Assembly (NCBI GenBank): GCA_002298335.1
Contig: DBNK01000011.1
Location: 1-51,473, forward strand
Length of the DNA stretch: 51,473 nucleotides
Direction of reading: 5' to 3'
Source of the DNA: Thalassolituus sp. UBA674
Lineage (GTDB): Bacteria > Pseudomonadota > Gammaproteobacteria > Pseudomonadales > Oceanobacteraceae
Within the stretch, counting starts at the first letter, position 1, and every line of letters starts with the position of its first letter. This document shows, one piece after another, positions 1 to 9,493 of this stretch. A program made the position numbers and the translations under genes. The notes under the pieces are model-generated. The model saw only the letters and a list, made by a program, of their open reading frames with translations. It was not told the origin of the DNA and made no database searches.

Positions 1-23
1 GGCTCTGGCTCTGGCTCTGGCTC
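1..23. repeat. GGCTCT hexamer repeat at left window end
   Basis: Three full GCTCTG units plus partial ones. On the minus strand it reads GAG-CCA, encoding a Glu-Pro tract in the zinc-ribbon protein. The same hexamer repeat closes the right end of the window (51454-51473), and 15 bases of suffix and prefix match exactly. Confidence 0.9.
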
Positions 24-344
24 ATCGTCAAACGTGAACAGAATGCCGCCAGGTTTACTGTTGGCGGGGGCTGTGTCTGCTTTCGCCTTTTCTGCAGTTT
101 CAGTGATGGCCGTTTCTGTGGCTTGAGCCGCAGGCTTGTCTTCTTTCTGCACCGTGGTAATGACGGGTTCCGGTGCTTTTTTCTCCGCGGCAGGCGTCGC
201 CGGCTTCAGCGGTTCGACAAAATGATCCGTTGCCCGGAAGACCTGCAGACAGGAGCCACAACGCACAGCACCGCCGGCCACGGACAGGGCGGCTTCGTTA
301 ACGCGGAAGCTGGTCTTGCAATGTGGACAACGGGTTACTTTCAT
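1..344 (-). CDS. Zinc-ribbon / DUF3426-type protein, N-terminal part (cut by window start)
   Basis: The first 114 residues of a protein whose 3' part lies outside the window. The ATG at 344 was chosen because translation there opens directly with the MJ0042-type zinc-ribbon: CPHC at about residues 6-9 and CGSC at 29-32. After that comes a disordered stretch rich in Lys, Glu, Ala and Pro, then FTFDDE and a Glu-Pro repeat that runs off the end. In the known family the C-terminal half holds one membrane segment and a DUF3426 domain; neither is visible here. The gene sits 29 bp downstream of prmA on the same strand, the usual place for this family in gammaproteobacteria. Molecular role unknown. 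The Glu-Pro tract is encoded by the hexamer repeat at which the window ends. Confidence 0.85.
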   Translation of the reverse strand, partial: MKVTRCPHCKTSFRVNEAALSVAGGAVRCGSCLQVFRATDHFVEPLKPATPAAEKKAPEPVITTVQKEDKPAAQATETAITETAEKAKADTAPANSKPGGILFTFDDEPEPEPE

Positions 345-373
345 ATCAACGCCTGCAGGTCTGTGCCTGACGG

Positions 374-1264
374 TTAGTGCCGGATACCGGTCAGCATGGC
401 CCAGTCGCCTTCGTATTCAGGCGGGTTCATGGCAAACCAGGTCTGGTAGGTCGATGAGACCTGTTGCGCCTGTTCTTTCAGCAGACCGGACAGGGCCAGC
501 TGGCCACCACTCCGGGTCAGCCCGGCAATTACCGGGGCCAGCTGTTCCAGCGGGCCTGCCAGAATGTTGGCGACGGTAATGTCAGCGAGTACGTCCGGGG
601 TGTTCTCCGGCAGGTACACGGCATAGCGGTCGTTGCTGATGTGGTTGCGTCCGGCATTGTCTTCAGTGGCCAGCAGGGCCTGAGGGTCAATGTCGGTGCC
701 GACCATGCGGTCTGCGCCCAGCAGCAGGGCGGCAATGCCCAGAATACCGCTGCCACAGCCGAAATCCACTACGAGTTCATTGCCTTTGACGGTCCGGTCC
801 AGAAACTTGAGGCACAGGGAGGTGGTCGGGTGCGTACCGGTTCCAAAGGCCAGACCCGGGTCGAGCAGCAGGTTGACCGCATCCGGCTCGGGCGGTTCCC
901 GCCAGCTCGGGCACACCCACAGACGCTGACCGAATTGCATCGGATGGTATTCATCCATCCAGGCACGGACCCAGTCTTTGTCTTCGAGGATTTCAATCCT
1001 GGTTGCGGGCAGGGCTTCAGTGCGCTTGGCGCGGTAAGTCAGCTCGAGCTTGTCGCGCAGTTCATCCGGATGCTCGGTGGCCGGGAATAAGCCGATCACC
1101 TGAGTGGCATCCCACAGCGGGGTGGTGCCCAGCTCAGGTTCCAGAATGGGTTGGTCGGCACCGTCTTCGAGGGTGACGGACAGTGAGCCGCAGGCGAGCA
1201 GGGTATCTTCCAGTGCCTCAACCTGCGGCGGCTTGGCATGAATGCGTATCTGAATCCAGGACAT
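374..1264 (-). CDS. prmA: Ribosomal protein L11 methyltransferase
   Basis: SAM-dependent enzyme that methylates lysines and the N-terminus of ribosomal protein L11 in the cytoplasm. The 296-residue length is normal for the family. The N-terminal domain starts MSWIQIRIHA, typical of PrmA. The Rossmann methyltransferase domain shows FGTGTHPTT at about 140-148, motif I DFGCGSGILG at 167-176, the acidic TDID at about 190, and NILAGPL at about 233. The ATG lies 2 bp after the aroQ stop, so the two are probably cotranscribed. In many gammaproteobacteria accB and accC lie between aroQ and prmA; they are absent here. Confidence 0.97.
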   Translation of the reverse strand: MSWIQIRIHAKPPQVEALEDTLLACGSLSVTLEDGADQPILEPELGTTPLWDATQVIGLFPATEHPDELRDKLELTYRAKRTEALPATRIEILEDKDWVRAWMDEYHPMQFGQRLWVCPSWREPPEPDAVNLLLDPGLAFGTGTHPTTSLCLKFLDRTVKGNELVVDFGCGSGILGIAALLLGADRMVGTDIDPQALLATEDNAGRNHISNDRYAVYLPENTPDVLADITVANILAGPLEQLAPVIAGLTRSGGQLALSGLLKEQAQQVSSTYQTWFAMNPPEYEGDWAMLTGIRH

Positions 1265-1266
1265 GA

Positions 1267-1710
1267 TCAGGCGGTCTTGATGTGCGAGAGAGCGGCGTGC
1301 AGTGCGAGTTCGTAGCCCCGAACACCCAGACCACAGATAACGCCCACGGCGATATCCGACAGGTAGGAATGCTGGCGGAAGGCTTCGCGGGCATGCACGT
1401 TGGAAATGTGAACTTCAATAAAAGGAATGGCCACCCCGGCCAGAGCGTCGCGCAGGGCCACGCTGGTGTGCGTGAATGCACCGGGGTTAATCAGAATAAA
1501 GGTGGTGCCGTCTTCACGGGCGGCATGAACACGGTTAATCAGCTCATGTTCGGCGTTGCTCTGAAAGTGATCCAGAGCGACACCCTGAGCGCCGGCAAGG
1601 GCGGTCAGCTGGCTGGCAATATCCGCCAGCGTCGTGGTGCCATAAATGTGGGGCTCACGGGTACCAAGAAGATTCAGGTTGGGCCCGTTGAGAACCAGAA
1701 TGCGAGTCAT
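1267..1710 (-). CDS. aroQ: 3-dehydroquinate dehydratase, type II
   Basis: Catalyses 3-dehydroquinate to 3-dehydroshikimate in the shikimate pathway; type II enzymes are dodecameric and cytoplasmic. The 147-residue length is standard. Diagnostic segments are LNGPNLNLLGTREP near residues 8-20, with the catalytic Tyr at about 23, NPGAFTHTS at about 75-83, and EVHISNVHAREAFR at about 99-112 containing active-site His and Arg. It is the first gene of a leftward group with prmA and the zinc-ribbon protein, and divergent from lapG. Confidence 0.97.
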   Translation of the reverse strand: MTRILVLNGPNLNLLGTREPHIYGTTTLADIASQLTALAGAQGVALDHFQSNAEHELINRVHAAREDGTTFILINPGAFTHTSVALRDALAGVAIPFIEVHISNVHAREAFRQHSYLSDIAVGVICGLGVRGYELALHAALSHIKTA

Positions 1711-1832
1711 CTTTTCTGTGGTTCCGTCAGTAACTCAAAGGAGTTTGCCGAAAAAGCCTGCGGCCGTCCAGCCCGGGCACTGAGCCCCTGATTCATCAGG
1801 CGGTTTTCTGATGTAGAGCTATAGTTGAATAC

Positions 1833-2537
1833 ATGATCCGATCATCTATTCACCCTTCGTTCAGGTGTCCGCACAATACTTTCCGGCTGCCTCCGGCACT
1901 GCTGGCGGCGTTCATTATTGTTCCGGCCCTGCTGATTGCCGGTGTGGACGACTGGGTGCCTCCGGCGCTGGTGGAAAAAGCCCGTAAAGATTATGACCGT
2001 CGCGCGTCTGAGCGCATTGAAGACTGGCGCAGAATGATGGCTGACGCATCCGGGCAGTCTGAATCGCAGAAGCTGGAAACCGTTAACCGTTTTTTTAACC
2101 GTGCCATACCTTTCCGTTCCGACGCCCGTCACTGGAAAAAAGACGATTACTGGGCCAGCCCGTACGAAGCACTGGTGACGGGTGGCGGTGACTGCGAGGA
2201 TTATGTGATCGCCAAATACTACAGTCTGGCCAAGCTGGGAGTGCCGACTGAGCGCCTGCGGATTACCTATGTCAAAGCCGTGGAGCTGAATCAGGCACAC
2301 ATGATACTGGCGTATTTTCCGGAACCGACGGCGGTTCCTCTGGTGCTGGATAACCTGATACCTGATATTAAAAGCGCGGACAAACGCCGCGACCTGGATC
2401 CGGTTTACAGCTTCAATGCCGATGGCATGTGGCTGGATAAAATGAAGGGGCGTGCCATCCTGATGGGGCATCCCAATAAACTCGACTTATGGACGGATCT
2501 GCGGGTCCGTATGAATTTACTTGGTATGGATCTGTAA
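1833..2537 (+). CDS. lapG: LapG-like periplasmic cysteine protease (BTLCP family)
   Basis: Periplasmic calcium-dependent protease that, in Pseudomonas, cleaves the N-terminus of the giant adhesin LapA and releases cells from biofilm. The transglutaminase-like triad is visible: GGGDCEDY with Cys121, AHMILAYF with His156, and LVLDN with Asp173. A hydrophobic segment at about 20-37 acts as signal sequence or anchor. Length 234 residues is normal. The stop is 2 bp before lapD, so the pair is translationally close and functionally linked: LapD sequesters LapG at high c-di-GMP. No LapA-like adhesin lies in this window. The upstream ribosome binding site is weak, but no better start is seen. Confidence 0.93.
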   Translation: MIRSSIHPSFRCPHNTFRLPPALLAAFIIVPALLIAGVDDWVPPALVEKARKDYDRRASERIEDWRRMMADASGQSESQKLETVNRFFNRAIPFRSDARHWKKDDYWASPYEALVTGGGDCEDYVIAKYYSLAKLGVPTERLRITYVKAVELNQAHMILAYFPEPTAVPLVLDNLIPDIKSADKRRDLDPVYSFNADGMWLDKMKGRAILMGHPNKLDLWTDLRVRMNLLGMDL

Positions 2538-2539
2538 CC

Positions 2540-4522
2540 ATGACGCTCAGACGACAGTTCTCCTTACTCACCGGTCTGCTGATTCTGGTGCTGACCGCAG
2601 GCAGCCTGGCGGTCACGATAGTTAACAGCCGCGATCACTTCCAGCAGCAGCTGAATGCCCGGGCGTACGACGCCGCCACCTCACTGGCGGTGGCACTGTC
2701 GAACACGGATGCTGCAGACCGGGTGTCGCAGTCGCGTCTGATCGACGTACTGTTCGATCGCGGATTTTATGAAGAAATCCGCTTCAGCCTGAGTTCCGGT
2801 GACGAGATCCGCCGTCATGCGGCCAATGCGTTTGAGTACAAAGCCGCCCCCGGCTGGTTCCGTAAACTGGTGTCGCTGGAGCTGCTGCCGGCCGATGCGG
2901 ATGTGACCAGCAAGTGGCAGCGCATGGGTACGGTCACTGTGATCAGTCACAGTGATTTTGCCTACCGTGACCTGTGGCAGATTGTGCGCTCTGAAATCCT
3001 CTGGTTCGGTTGGGTGCTGCTGATCAGCCTCATGTTCCTGCAGCTGCTGCTGCGGGTGCTGTTTCATCCGCTGACACGGGTTGAGCGTCAGGCTCTGGCC
3101 ATTACGGAACGTCAGTGGCAGGTGCAGGAGAAAATTCCGCGGGCGCGTGAGCTCAAACGTGTGGTGCTGGCGATGAATAAAATGGTGGTCAAGCTGCAGG
3201 CCATTTTTGATGAGCAGGCCGAAGCCACCCGCCGTATCCGTGAAGAGTCTATGATGGATCCGACGTCCGGCCTGCTTAACCGCCACGGATTTGATCTGCG
3301 GCTGTCGCATGTCGTGGAATCCGGTACGGAACACAGCGGCGTACTGCTGCTGATTCAGCTGCGTGATTTTTCGACCTTCAACCAGCAGGAAGGGCGCGAG
3401 GCCGGAGATGAACTGCTGAGTGCCGTCGGCGGCATTCTCGCAGACTGGCAGAACGAGTACACAGGTACCATCTCCGGTCGTCGTACCGGTGCCGATTTCT
3501 CCGTATTTACCCCCTGTGCCGACCGTCATCAGGCCGAAGAAATGATGAGTCAGCTGTATGCGCGTATCAGTACGTCCATTCTGTCACGCCGTGGCCGCCA
3601 TCAGTTTCAGATAGGTGCGGTGTTCCTGCAGGGCAAGGAATCAACCCTCAGCACCGCCTTCAGCTGCGCCGATGCGGCGCTGCGTCAGGCTCAGCATCAG
3701 GCTGGCAGTGGCTGTGCTCTGTATCAGAATGAGTCGGGTCAGAAAGAGTGGACCGCAGCCGAATGGCGATCACTGCTGTCAACGGTACTGCAGGAAAAGC
3801 GCATTGTGCTGTGTTTTATGCCGGTGCTGTCGAGCAGTGACCAGCGCCTGATGCAGCTTGAGGTCTACAGCCGGATTGAGTGGGAAGGCGAGATGATGTC
3901 CGCAGCGCGCTTCTGGCCTATGGTCGAGCACCACAATTTCTCGGCGGAATACGATCTGGCGATTGTTGAGTCGGTTCTGCGTCACATTGGCTCTGAACCG
4001 GAGATGGACGTGCGCTTCTGCATCAACCTGTCTCCGGCATCGGTCATCAGGGAAAACTTCCATCAGAAACTGCTGGATCTGGTGCGCCGTTATCCGCGTG
4101 AAGCGGCCAGCATAGCGCTGGAAATTCCGGAGTTTTCACTGGAGACCACAGAGCAGGCGATGTCCCGTCTGGCCATGCTGTTGCAACCATACGGGGTGCT
4201 CACCGGACTGGATCAGCTGGGTACCGGCAGTCTGGCCTTTGCGTATCTGCAGCGTCTGCCACTGGATTATGTGCGCATCGACGGCAGCTTCAACCGAGGC
4301 GTGCACCGCGCACAGGATCACAGATTTTATATACAGAGCATGGTCCAGATCGCGCATAATCTCGACCTGCAGGTCCTGGCTGAAGGTCTGGAACAGGCCG
4401 AGGACGTTCACACCGTCCGTCAGACCGGTGTCGACGGTCTTGGCGGTTACTACTTCTGTAAACCCTTTGTGACCCTGCGCGAGGTACTGACCTGGAGCCG
4501 CTCCGGCCCGGCGTCAGGCTGA
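2540..4522 (+). CDS. lapD: LapD-like c-di-GMP receptor with degenerate GGDEF and EAL domains
   Basis: Inner-membrane protein, 660 residues from the ATG at 2540, which directly follows lapG. Order: TM1 at about 8-27, a periplasmic LapD/MoxY-type domain, TM2 at about 150-172, a HAMP-like linker, GGDEF, then EAL. Both enzymatic motifs are decayed: the GGDEF site reads TGADF (within GRRTGADFSVF) and the EAL site reads LEVYSRI. This is what is known for LapD proteins, which bind c-di-GMP in the EAL domain without making or degrading it and control LapG from inside the membrane. An ATG 51 bp upstream, in frame, would overlap lapG and add a peptide without family likeness. Confidence 0.94.
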   Translation: MTLRRQFSLLTGLLILVLTAGSLAVTIVNSRDHFQQQLNARAYDAATSLAVALSNTDAADRVSQSRLIDVLFDRGFYEEIRFSLSSGDEIRRHAANAFEYKAAPGWFRKLVSLELLPADADVTSKWQRMGTVTVISHSDFAYRDLWQIVRSEILWFGWVLLISLMFLQLLLRVLFHPLTRVERQALAITERQWQVQEKIPRARELKRVVLAMNKMVVKLQAIFDEQAEATRRIREESMMDPTSGLLNRHGFDLRLSHVVESGTEHSGVLLLIQLRDFSTFNQQEGREAGDELLSAVGGILADWQNEYTGTISGRRTGADFSVFTPCADRHQAEEMMSQLYARISTSILSRRGRHQFQIGAVFLQGKESTLSTAFSCADAALRQAQHQAGSGCALYQNESGQKEWTAAEWRSLLSTVLQEKRIVLCFMPVLSSSDQRLMQLEVYSRIEWEGEMMSAARFWPMVEHHNFSAEYDLAIVESVLRHIGSEPEMDVRFCINLSPASVIRENFHQKLLDLVRRYPREAASIALEIPEFSLETTEQAMSRLAMLLQPYGVLTGLDQLGTGSLAFAYLQRLPLDYVRIDGSFNRGVHRAQDHRFYIQSMVQIAHNLDLQVLAEGLEQAEDVHTVRQTGVDGLGGYYFCKPFVTLREVLTWSRSGPASG

Positions 4523-4552
4523 AATCCGGATGTTTAACAGGAGATAATGACG

Positions 4553-4981
4553 ATGTTACGCGGGTTGCTGCTGCCTTTATGTCTGCTCGCTTCACTGCTT
4601 CATGCAGAAGGCGACCGGGAGGAAAGCGCGCTGGATATTTCCGGCCTTGAGGTGCGTGAGCCCATTCCCGGGCGCATGATGTCATCGGCGTATCTCACCA
4701 TCACCAACACCTCGGCTGAAGACCGCACCCTGTTGTCGGCGTCGGCCGACTGGGCCGGGCTGATCGAAATCCACACCCACATTCACGAAGACGGTGTGAT
4801 GCGTATGCGTCAGCTGCCGTCACTGATTATTCCGGCTGGCGAAAGCCGGGTGTTTGAACCCGGTGGCCTGCATCTGATGCTGTTCCGTCTGTCTCTGCCG
4901 TTACCGGAAACACTCACCATGACTCTTTGCTTCGATGATGACGAATGTCTGATCGCAGAGGCAGATCTGATGGTACCCTGA
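4553..4981 (+). CDS. PCu(A)C-type periplasmic copper chaperone
   Basis: Small secreted protein with a signal peptide up to about HAEG. It carries the full copper motif H-x10-M-x21-H-x-M: counted from the alternative ATG at 4547 these are His76, Met87, His109 and Met111, with GVMRMRQL and PGGLHLML as family signatures. These proteins deliver Cu(I) to cytochrome oxidase Cu(A) sites or hold copper in the periplasm. AGGAG at 4539-4543 is 9 nt before the ATG at 4553 and only 3 nt before the ATG at 4547, so 4553 is preferred. It is followed by a cytochrome c gene, which suits a respiratory role. Confidence 0.9.
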   Translation: MLRGLLLPLCLLASLLHAEGDREESALDISGLEVREPIPGRMMSSAYLTITNTSAEDRTLLSASADWAGLIEIHTHIHEDGVMRMRQLPSLIIPAGESRVFEPGGLHLMLFRLSLPLPETLTMTLCFDDDECLIAEADLMVP

Positions 4982-5036
4982 CCACCTTTCTGTTAGTCAT
5001 CTGTGCCTTGTGCACACAACGATTTGGGAGGTTGAG

Positions 5037-5708
5037 ATGTGGGTCCTGCGGCAAGGGTGGTCAGGAATGAAAAATACGTTTCTGCTGTGTCTGTTACTGG
5101 CGCCGCTGTCAGCCAGTTCTGATGAAGTGACAGTGGAGTCCCTGATGACCCGCTACACTGAGTTGTCTGCAGAGCCAGAAACCGCTCAGGCCCTGTATCA
5201 GCAGGGGCAGGAACGGGCCCGCTTCTGTTTCAGCTGTCATGGCGAAGACGGCAACAGTACCCGCGATTACATCCCCAATCTGGCGTCACAGAATCCGGTA
5301 TACCTGTTCACCCAGTTCGAAAAGTTCGCCAGTGGCGAGCGTAAAAACTACGTGATGAGCCGTCTCGCACCTGAGTTGACGGCGGATGACCGCATCGCCA
5401 TCGCCGAGTATTTTTCCCATCAGGATGTCAAGCCGCGCACAGAAGGTGAAGACATCTCTGTGGTGCCCCAACAGAGCGGCAGGCAGCTGTATGAATCCAT
5501 GTGTTTTGCCTGCCACGGCACCGATGGTCACGGCAACGAACAGATCCCTCGCATTGCCGGTCAGCCTTACACCTTTCTGCACAGTACGCTGCTGAGCTTC
5601 CACAATAATGAAGAGAAACGGCGCAATTCGCCTATGGTGTCGGTGATCCGCAACCTGACCGAAGAGGATCTGGAAGCGGTTGCCAGCTGGGTAGCCCGGA
5701 TGCCCTGA
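5037..5708 (+). CDS. Dihaem cytochrome c4
   Basis: Periplasmic electron carrier with two class I cytochrome domains. Haem motifs are CFSCH at about residues 64-68 and CFACH at 156-160, each followed by the usual GxDG-type loop. Candidate axial methionines lie in NYVMSRL and NSPMVSV. The start at 5037 is supported by GGGAGG at 5026-5031, 5 nt upstream; a start at 5067 (MKNTFLL) would give a more classical signal peptide but has a poorer ribosome site. Cytochrome c4 usually passes electrons to terminal oxidases. The neighbouring PCu(A)C chaperone fits oxidase biogenesis. Confidence 0.9.
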   Translation: MWVLRQGWSGMKNTFLLCLLLAPLSASSDEVTVESLMTRYTELSAEPETAQALYQQGQERARFCFSCHGEDGNSTRDYIPNLASQNPVYLFTQFEKFASGERKNYVMSRLAPELTADDRIAIAEYFSHQDVKPRTEGEDISVVPQQSGRQLYESMCFACHGTDGHGNEQIPRIAGQPYTFLHSTLLSFHNNEEKRRNSPMVSVIRNLTEEDLEAVASWVARMP

Positions 5709-5751
5709 ATCCGGGTTATCATTGCCGGTTCTTACCTGAGCAGGCTCTGAT

Positions 5752-8700
5752 ATGGACGGCAACATCCGACATCCACGCGATCCGCTCTGGCAGTTCTGGG
5801 TGGACCGCGGCGGTACCTTTACCGACATCGTCGCCCTGACACCGGGCGGCGAGCTGGTCACCCGCAAACTGCTGTCGGAAAACCCCGCTCATTACGCGGA
5901 TGCCGCGATCGAGGGCATCCGTCGCCTGCAGGCAGCGCATCCGGAGTATTCTTCTGCCATCTCACACATCCGCATGGGCACTACGGTGGCGACTAACGCC
6001 CTGCTGGAGCGCAAGGGTGAGGCGACCGTGCTGCTGATCAGCAAAGGTCTGCGTGATCAGCTGCAGATCGGCTATCAGACCCGCCCGGACATTTTTGCCG
6101 TGCAGATTGATCTGCCGCAGCCCCTATACGATCTGGTGTACGAAGTGCCGGAGCGCATTCTGGCCGATGGCCGGATCGATTATCCATTGGATGAAGAAGC
6201 CGTTGTTGTTCAGCTGCATGAAGCCCGTGAACTGGGTTTTACGGCGGTGGCCGTGGCGCTGATGCACGCCAGCCGTTTTCCGCAGCATGAACAGCGCATT
6301 GGTGAGCTGGCGCGGGCCATGGGGTTCAGCCAGATCTCCCTGAGCCATGAAGTCAGCCCTCTGGTAAAACTCGTACCACGCGGGCAGACCACCGTCGCCG
6401 ATGCCTATCTGTCGCCGGTATTGCGTCGCTATGTCGGTCAGGTTCAGGCGGCATTGTCCGCACGGCACCCGGACAATCAACCACAGTTGGAGTTTATGCA
6501 GTCCAACGGTGGACTGGTAGACGCCGCTGATTTTCAGGGGCGTGATGCGGTGCTGTCCGGTCCGGCCGGTGGCGTGGTGGGCATGTCGCAGACGGCGCAG
6601 ACCGATGGCTTTGATCAGGTGATCGGTTTTGACATGGGCGGTACGTCCACCGATGTCAGCCACTTTGCCGGAGAACTGGAGCGCGAAACCGAAACTCTGG
6701 TGAATGGCCAGCGCCTGCGCGTGCCGATGATGAACATTCACACCGTTGCTGCGGGTGGTGGCTCTGTAGTGCGCTTTGAGGACGGCCGTTTACAGGTGGG
6801 GCCGGAGTCCGCGGGGGCGTTTCCCGGACCGGCCTGTTACCGTAATGGCGGCCCGCTGACCATCACTGACTGCAATCTTCTGCTGGGCCGGATTCAGGCC
6901 AGTCATTTCCCGGCGGTCTTTGGCCCGCAACAGAATCAGCGCCCGGACACCGGCGGCGTACGCGCCGCCTTTGTGCAACTGGCGGACGACGTCTCCGCGG
7001 CGACAGGCCAACACTGGACGCCGGAGCGACTCGCCCGGGGTTTCCTCGATGTTGCCATCGGCAATATGGCAGCGGCGGTGAAAAAGGTTTCTGTCCAGCG
7101 TGGTTATGACGTGCAGGAGTACGTCCTCAACGCCTTCGGCGGAGCCGGTGGTCAGCACGCCTGTGCGCTGGCCGATGCCCTCGGTATGCAGCGTATTTAT
7201 CTGCACCCCATGGCCGGTGTCCTGTCGGCCTATGGTATAGGGATCGCCCGTCAGCGCTGGCTTGGTGAAGCCGCTCTGGAGTGCCCGCTGAAGGGCGCTG
7301 CACAGAAGGTGACGCGTGCGGCGCTGGCATTGCAGGAGACATCGCCGGTGGCCGGTGAGATGACCCTGCGTGTGTATCTGCGCTATGAAGGTTCAGACAC
7401 ACCGCTGCTGGTGGACTGGCAGGACGAAGCTCAGGCCAGAGCCGGGTTCCTGCGTCAGCATCAGGCTCTGTTTGGCTTTGTACACCCGCATAAACCCTTG
7501 CTGCTGGATGCCCTGCAGCTGGAAATTGTCAGTCCGGGGACTGAAGCACCACCGGCAACGCTGCCTGCGGAAACCCGGTGTACAGAGCATGAAACTGTGC
7601 CGGTGTTTTTTGCAGACTGGCAGGAAACACCCGTGATTCAGCGCCACGAATTAGCTGCGGGTTTCAGTGCGCACGGACCTCTGCTGATCAGTGATGACAG
7701 CTCGACCCATCTGATTGAGCCGGGCTGGAGGCTTGAGGTGCTGAACAGCGGTGCGCTGCTTCTCAGCCGATATCCGGAGCATGAACAGCCGTCACAGGCC
7801 AGTAAGGCTCTCAGCGGCCCGGACCCGGTACGGCTGGAAATTTTCAATAATCTGTTCATGTCCGTGGCAGAGCAGATGGGCTTTGTGCTGGAAAAAACCG
7901 CCAGCAGTGTGAACATCAAAGAGCGGCTGGACTTCTCCTGTGCGCTGTTCGACGGTGCCGGTGAGCTGGTGGCCAATGCGCCGCACATTCCGGTGCATCT
8001 GGGGTCCATGAGTGAAAGCATTCAGGTGGTGATGCGCGGTCATCCGGACATGAAACCGGGCGATGCTTATGTGCTCAATACGCCATACAACGGCGGCACA
8101 CACCTGCCGGATATCACGGTGGTGCGCCCGGTCTTCCTGCACGGTGAAGAGTCCGCCCGATTCTACGTTGCAGCGCGTGGCCATCACGCTGATATCGGCG
8201 GTATCTCGCCGGGTTCTATGCCGTCGCGCAGTGGTCATATTGATGAAGAAGGCGTGCTGCTGGACAACCTGGTGCTGGTCAGAGAGGGGCAGTTTCAGGA
8301 GCAGGACATCCGTGAACGTCTGGCAATGGCCCGGTATCCGGCACGTAACCCGGATCAGAACATTGCCGATCTGATGGCACAGCTTGCGGCCTGCGAGAAA
8401 GGCGCGGCTGAACTGCAGCGGTTGTGTGAGCGGTATGGCGCAGAGACCGTTCAGGCCTATATGGCGTACGTGCAGGATAACGCTGAACAGACCTTGCGCG
8501 CCTGCCTGGCCACCCTGCCTGAAGGGCAGGTCAGCAGTGAGATGGATGACGGCTCGCGCTTCTGTCTCAGTCTCAGCCGTGATCCGGACACAGGCAATGC
8601 GGTACTGGATTTCAGCGGCACCGGTTACCGCCCTGACCAGCCCATGCACCCGGGGAATTTCAATGCCCCGGAATCGGTGGTGAAAGCGGCGGTGCTGTAC

Positions 8701-9369
8701 GCCTTCCGTGTGCTGGTGCAGAAGCCAATGCCGCTGAATGCGGGTTTTTTCCGGGCTCTGACCCTGCGCATTCCCTCGCCGTCCATGATCAGTCCGGTCT
8801 GGCCGGCGGCGGTGGTCTCCGGCAATGTTGAGACGGCCCAGTCTCTGGTGGATACCCTGATGGCTGCTCTGCAGCTGATGGCTGGCAGTCAGGGCACCAA
8901 TAACAATTTCACCTTTGGCAACGCTCAGTATCAGTATTACGAGACTCTGTGTGGCGGTGCCGGAGCCAGCGCGTCCGGGCCCGGCGCCAGCGCGGTGCAC
9001 ACGCACATGACCAATTCACGTCTGACCGATCCGGAAATCCTGGAGCAGCGTTATCCGGTGGTGCTGGACCGCTTTCATATCCGCCAGCTCAGCGGTGGTA
9101 CCGGTCACCACACCGGCGGTAACGGTGTGGAGCGTCATCTCCGCTTTCTGATGCCGATGACGGCCAACATCATCAGTGGGCACCGGCAACAGGCCCCGCA
9201 GGGACTGAACGGTGGTGGCCCAGGTCAGACCGGGGTCAACTTTGTGTTCCGCGCGGATGGCCGCTGTGAGTGGCTGGACGGCTGTGCCGAAGTGGAAATG
9301 GGGGCCGGAGATACCTTCTGCGTCCATACTCCGGGTGGTGGAGGCTGGGGGCTGGATACACAGAGCTGA
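5752..9369 (+). CDS. 5-oxoprolinase (ATP-hydrolysing) / hydantoinase A-B fusion
   Basis: A 1205-residue cytoplasmic enzyme. The first half is hydantoinase A-like: N-terminal FWVDRGGTFTDIVALTPGG and the ASKHA-type GFDMGGTSTDVS at about 292-303. The second half, from about residue 690, is hydantoinase B-like, with HLGSMSESI, NTPYNGGTHLPD and a Gly-rich C-terminus THMTNSRLTDPE ... GGTG. Fused HyuA-HyuB of about 1200-1280 residues is the layout of eukaryotic and bacterial 5-oxoprolinases, which open 5-oxo-L-proline to glutamate using ATP. Substrate cannot be fixed from sequence; hydantoins are an alternative. It stands alone, 43 bp after the cytochrome gene. Confidence 0.92.
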   Translation: MDGNIRHPRDPLWQFWVDRGGTFTDIVALTPGGELVTRKLLSENPAHYADAAIEGIRRLQAAHPEYSSAISHIRMGTTVATNALLERKGEATVLLISKGLRDQLQIGYQTRPDIFAVQIDLPQPLYDLVYEVPERILADGRIDYPLDEEAVVVQLHEARELGFTAVAVALMHASRFPQHEQRIGELARAMGFSQISLSHEVSPLVKLVPRGQTTVADAYLSPVLRRYVGQVQAALSARHPDNQPQLEFMQSNGGLVDAADFQGRDAVLSGPAGGVVGMSQTAQTDGFDQVIGFDMGGTSTDVSHFAGELERETETLVNGQRLRVPMMNIHTVAAGGGSVVRFEDGRLQVGPESAGAFPGPACYRNGGPLTITDCNLLLGRIQASHFPAVFGPQQNQRPDTGGVRAAFVQLADDVSAATGQHWTPERLARGFLDVAIGNMAAAVKKVSVQRGYDVQEYVLNAFGGAGGQHACALADALGMQRIYLHPMAGVLSAYGIGIARQRWLGEAALECPLKGAAQKVTRAALALQETSPVAGEMTLRVYLRYEGSDTPLLVDWQDEAQARAGFLRQHQALFGFVHPHKPLLLDALQLEIVSPGTEAPPATLPAETRCTEHETVPVFFADWQETPVIQRHELAAGFSAHGPLLISDDSSTHLIEPGWRLEVLNSGALLLSRYPEHEQPSQASKALSGPDPVRLEIFNNLFMSVAEQMGFVLEKTASSVNIKERLDFSCALFDGAGELVANAPHIPVHLGSMSESIQVVMRGHPDMKPGDAYVLNTPYNGGTHLPDITVVRPVFLHGEESARFYVAARGHHADIGGISPGSMPSRSGHIDEEGVLLDNLVLVREGQFQEQDIRERLAMARYPARNPDQNIADLMAQLAACEKGAAELQRLCERYGAETVQAYMAYVQDNAEQTLRACLATLPEGQVSSEMDDGSRFCLSLSRDPDTGNAVLDFSGTGYRPDQPMHPGNFNAPESVVKAAVLYAFRVLVQKPMPLNAGFFRALTLRIPSPSMISPVWPAAVVSGNVETAQSLVDTLMAALQLMAGSQGTNNNFTFGNAQYQYYETLCGGAGASASGPGASAVHTHMTNSRLTDPEILEQRYPVVLDRFHIRQLSGGTGHHTGGNGVERHLRFLMPMTANIISGHRQQAPQGLNGGGPGQTGVNFVFRADGRCEWLDGCAEVEMGAGDTFCVHTPGGGGWGLDTQS

Positions 9370-9493
9370 TACGTTCCTGCAATAAGCTGCGAACTGTTAC
9401 ACGTGGTTACCTGCGCTTTATTCTCCCTTGTCTATAGTTAGTCCGATAACTACAGAAATCAGTGTCGGAGAATGACACTGAACCGGAGGCCCC

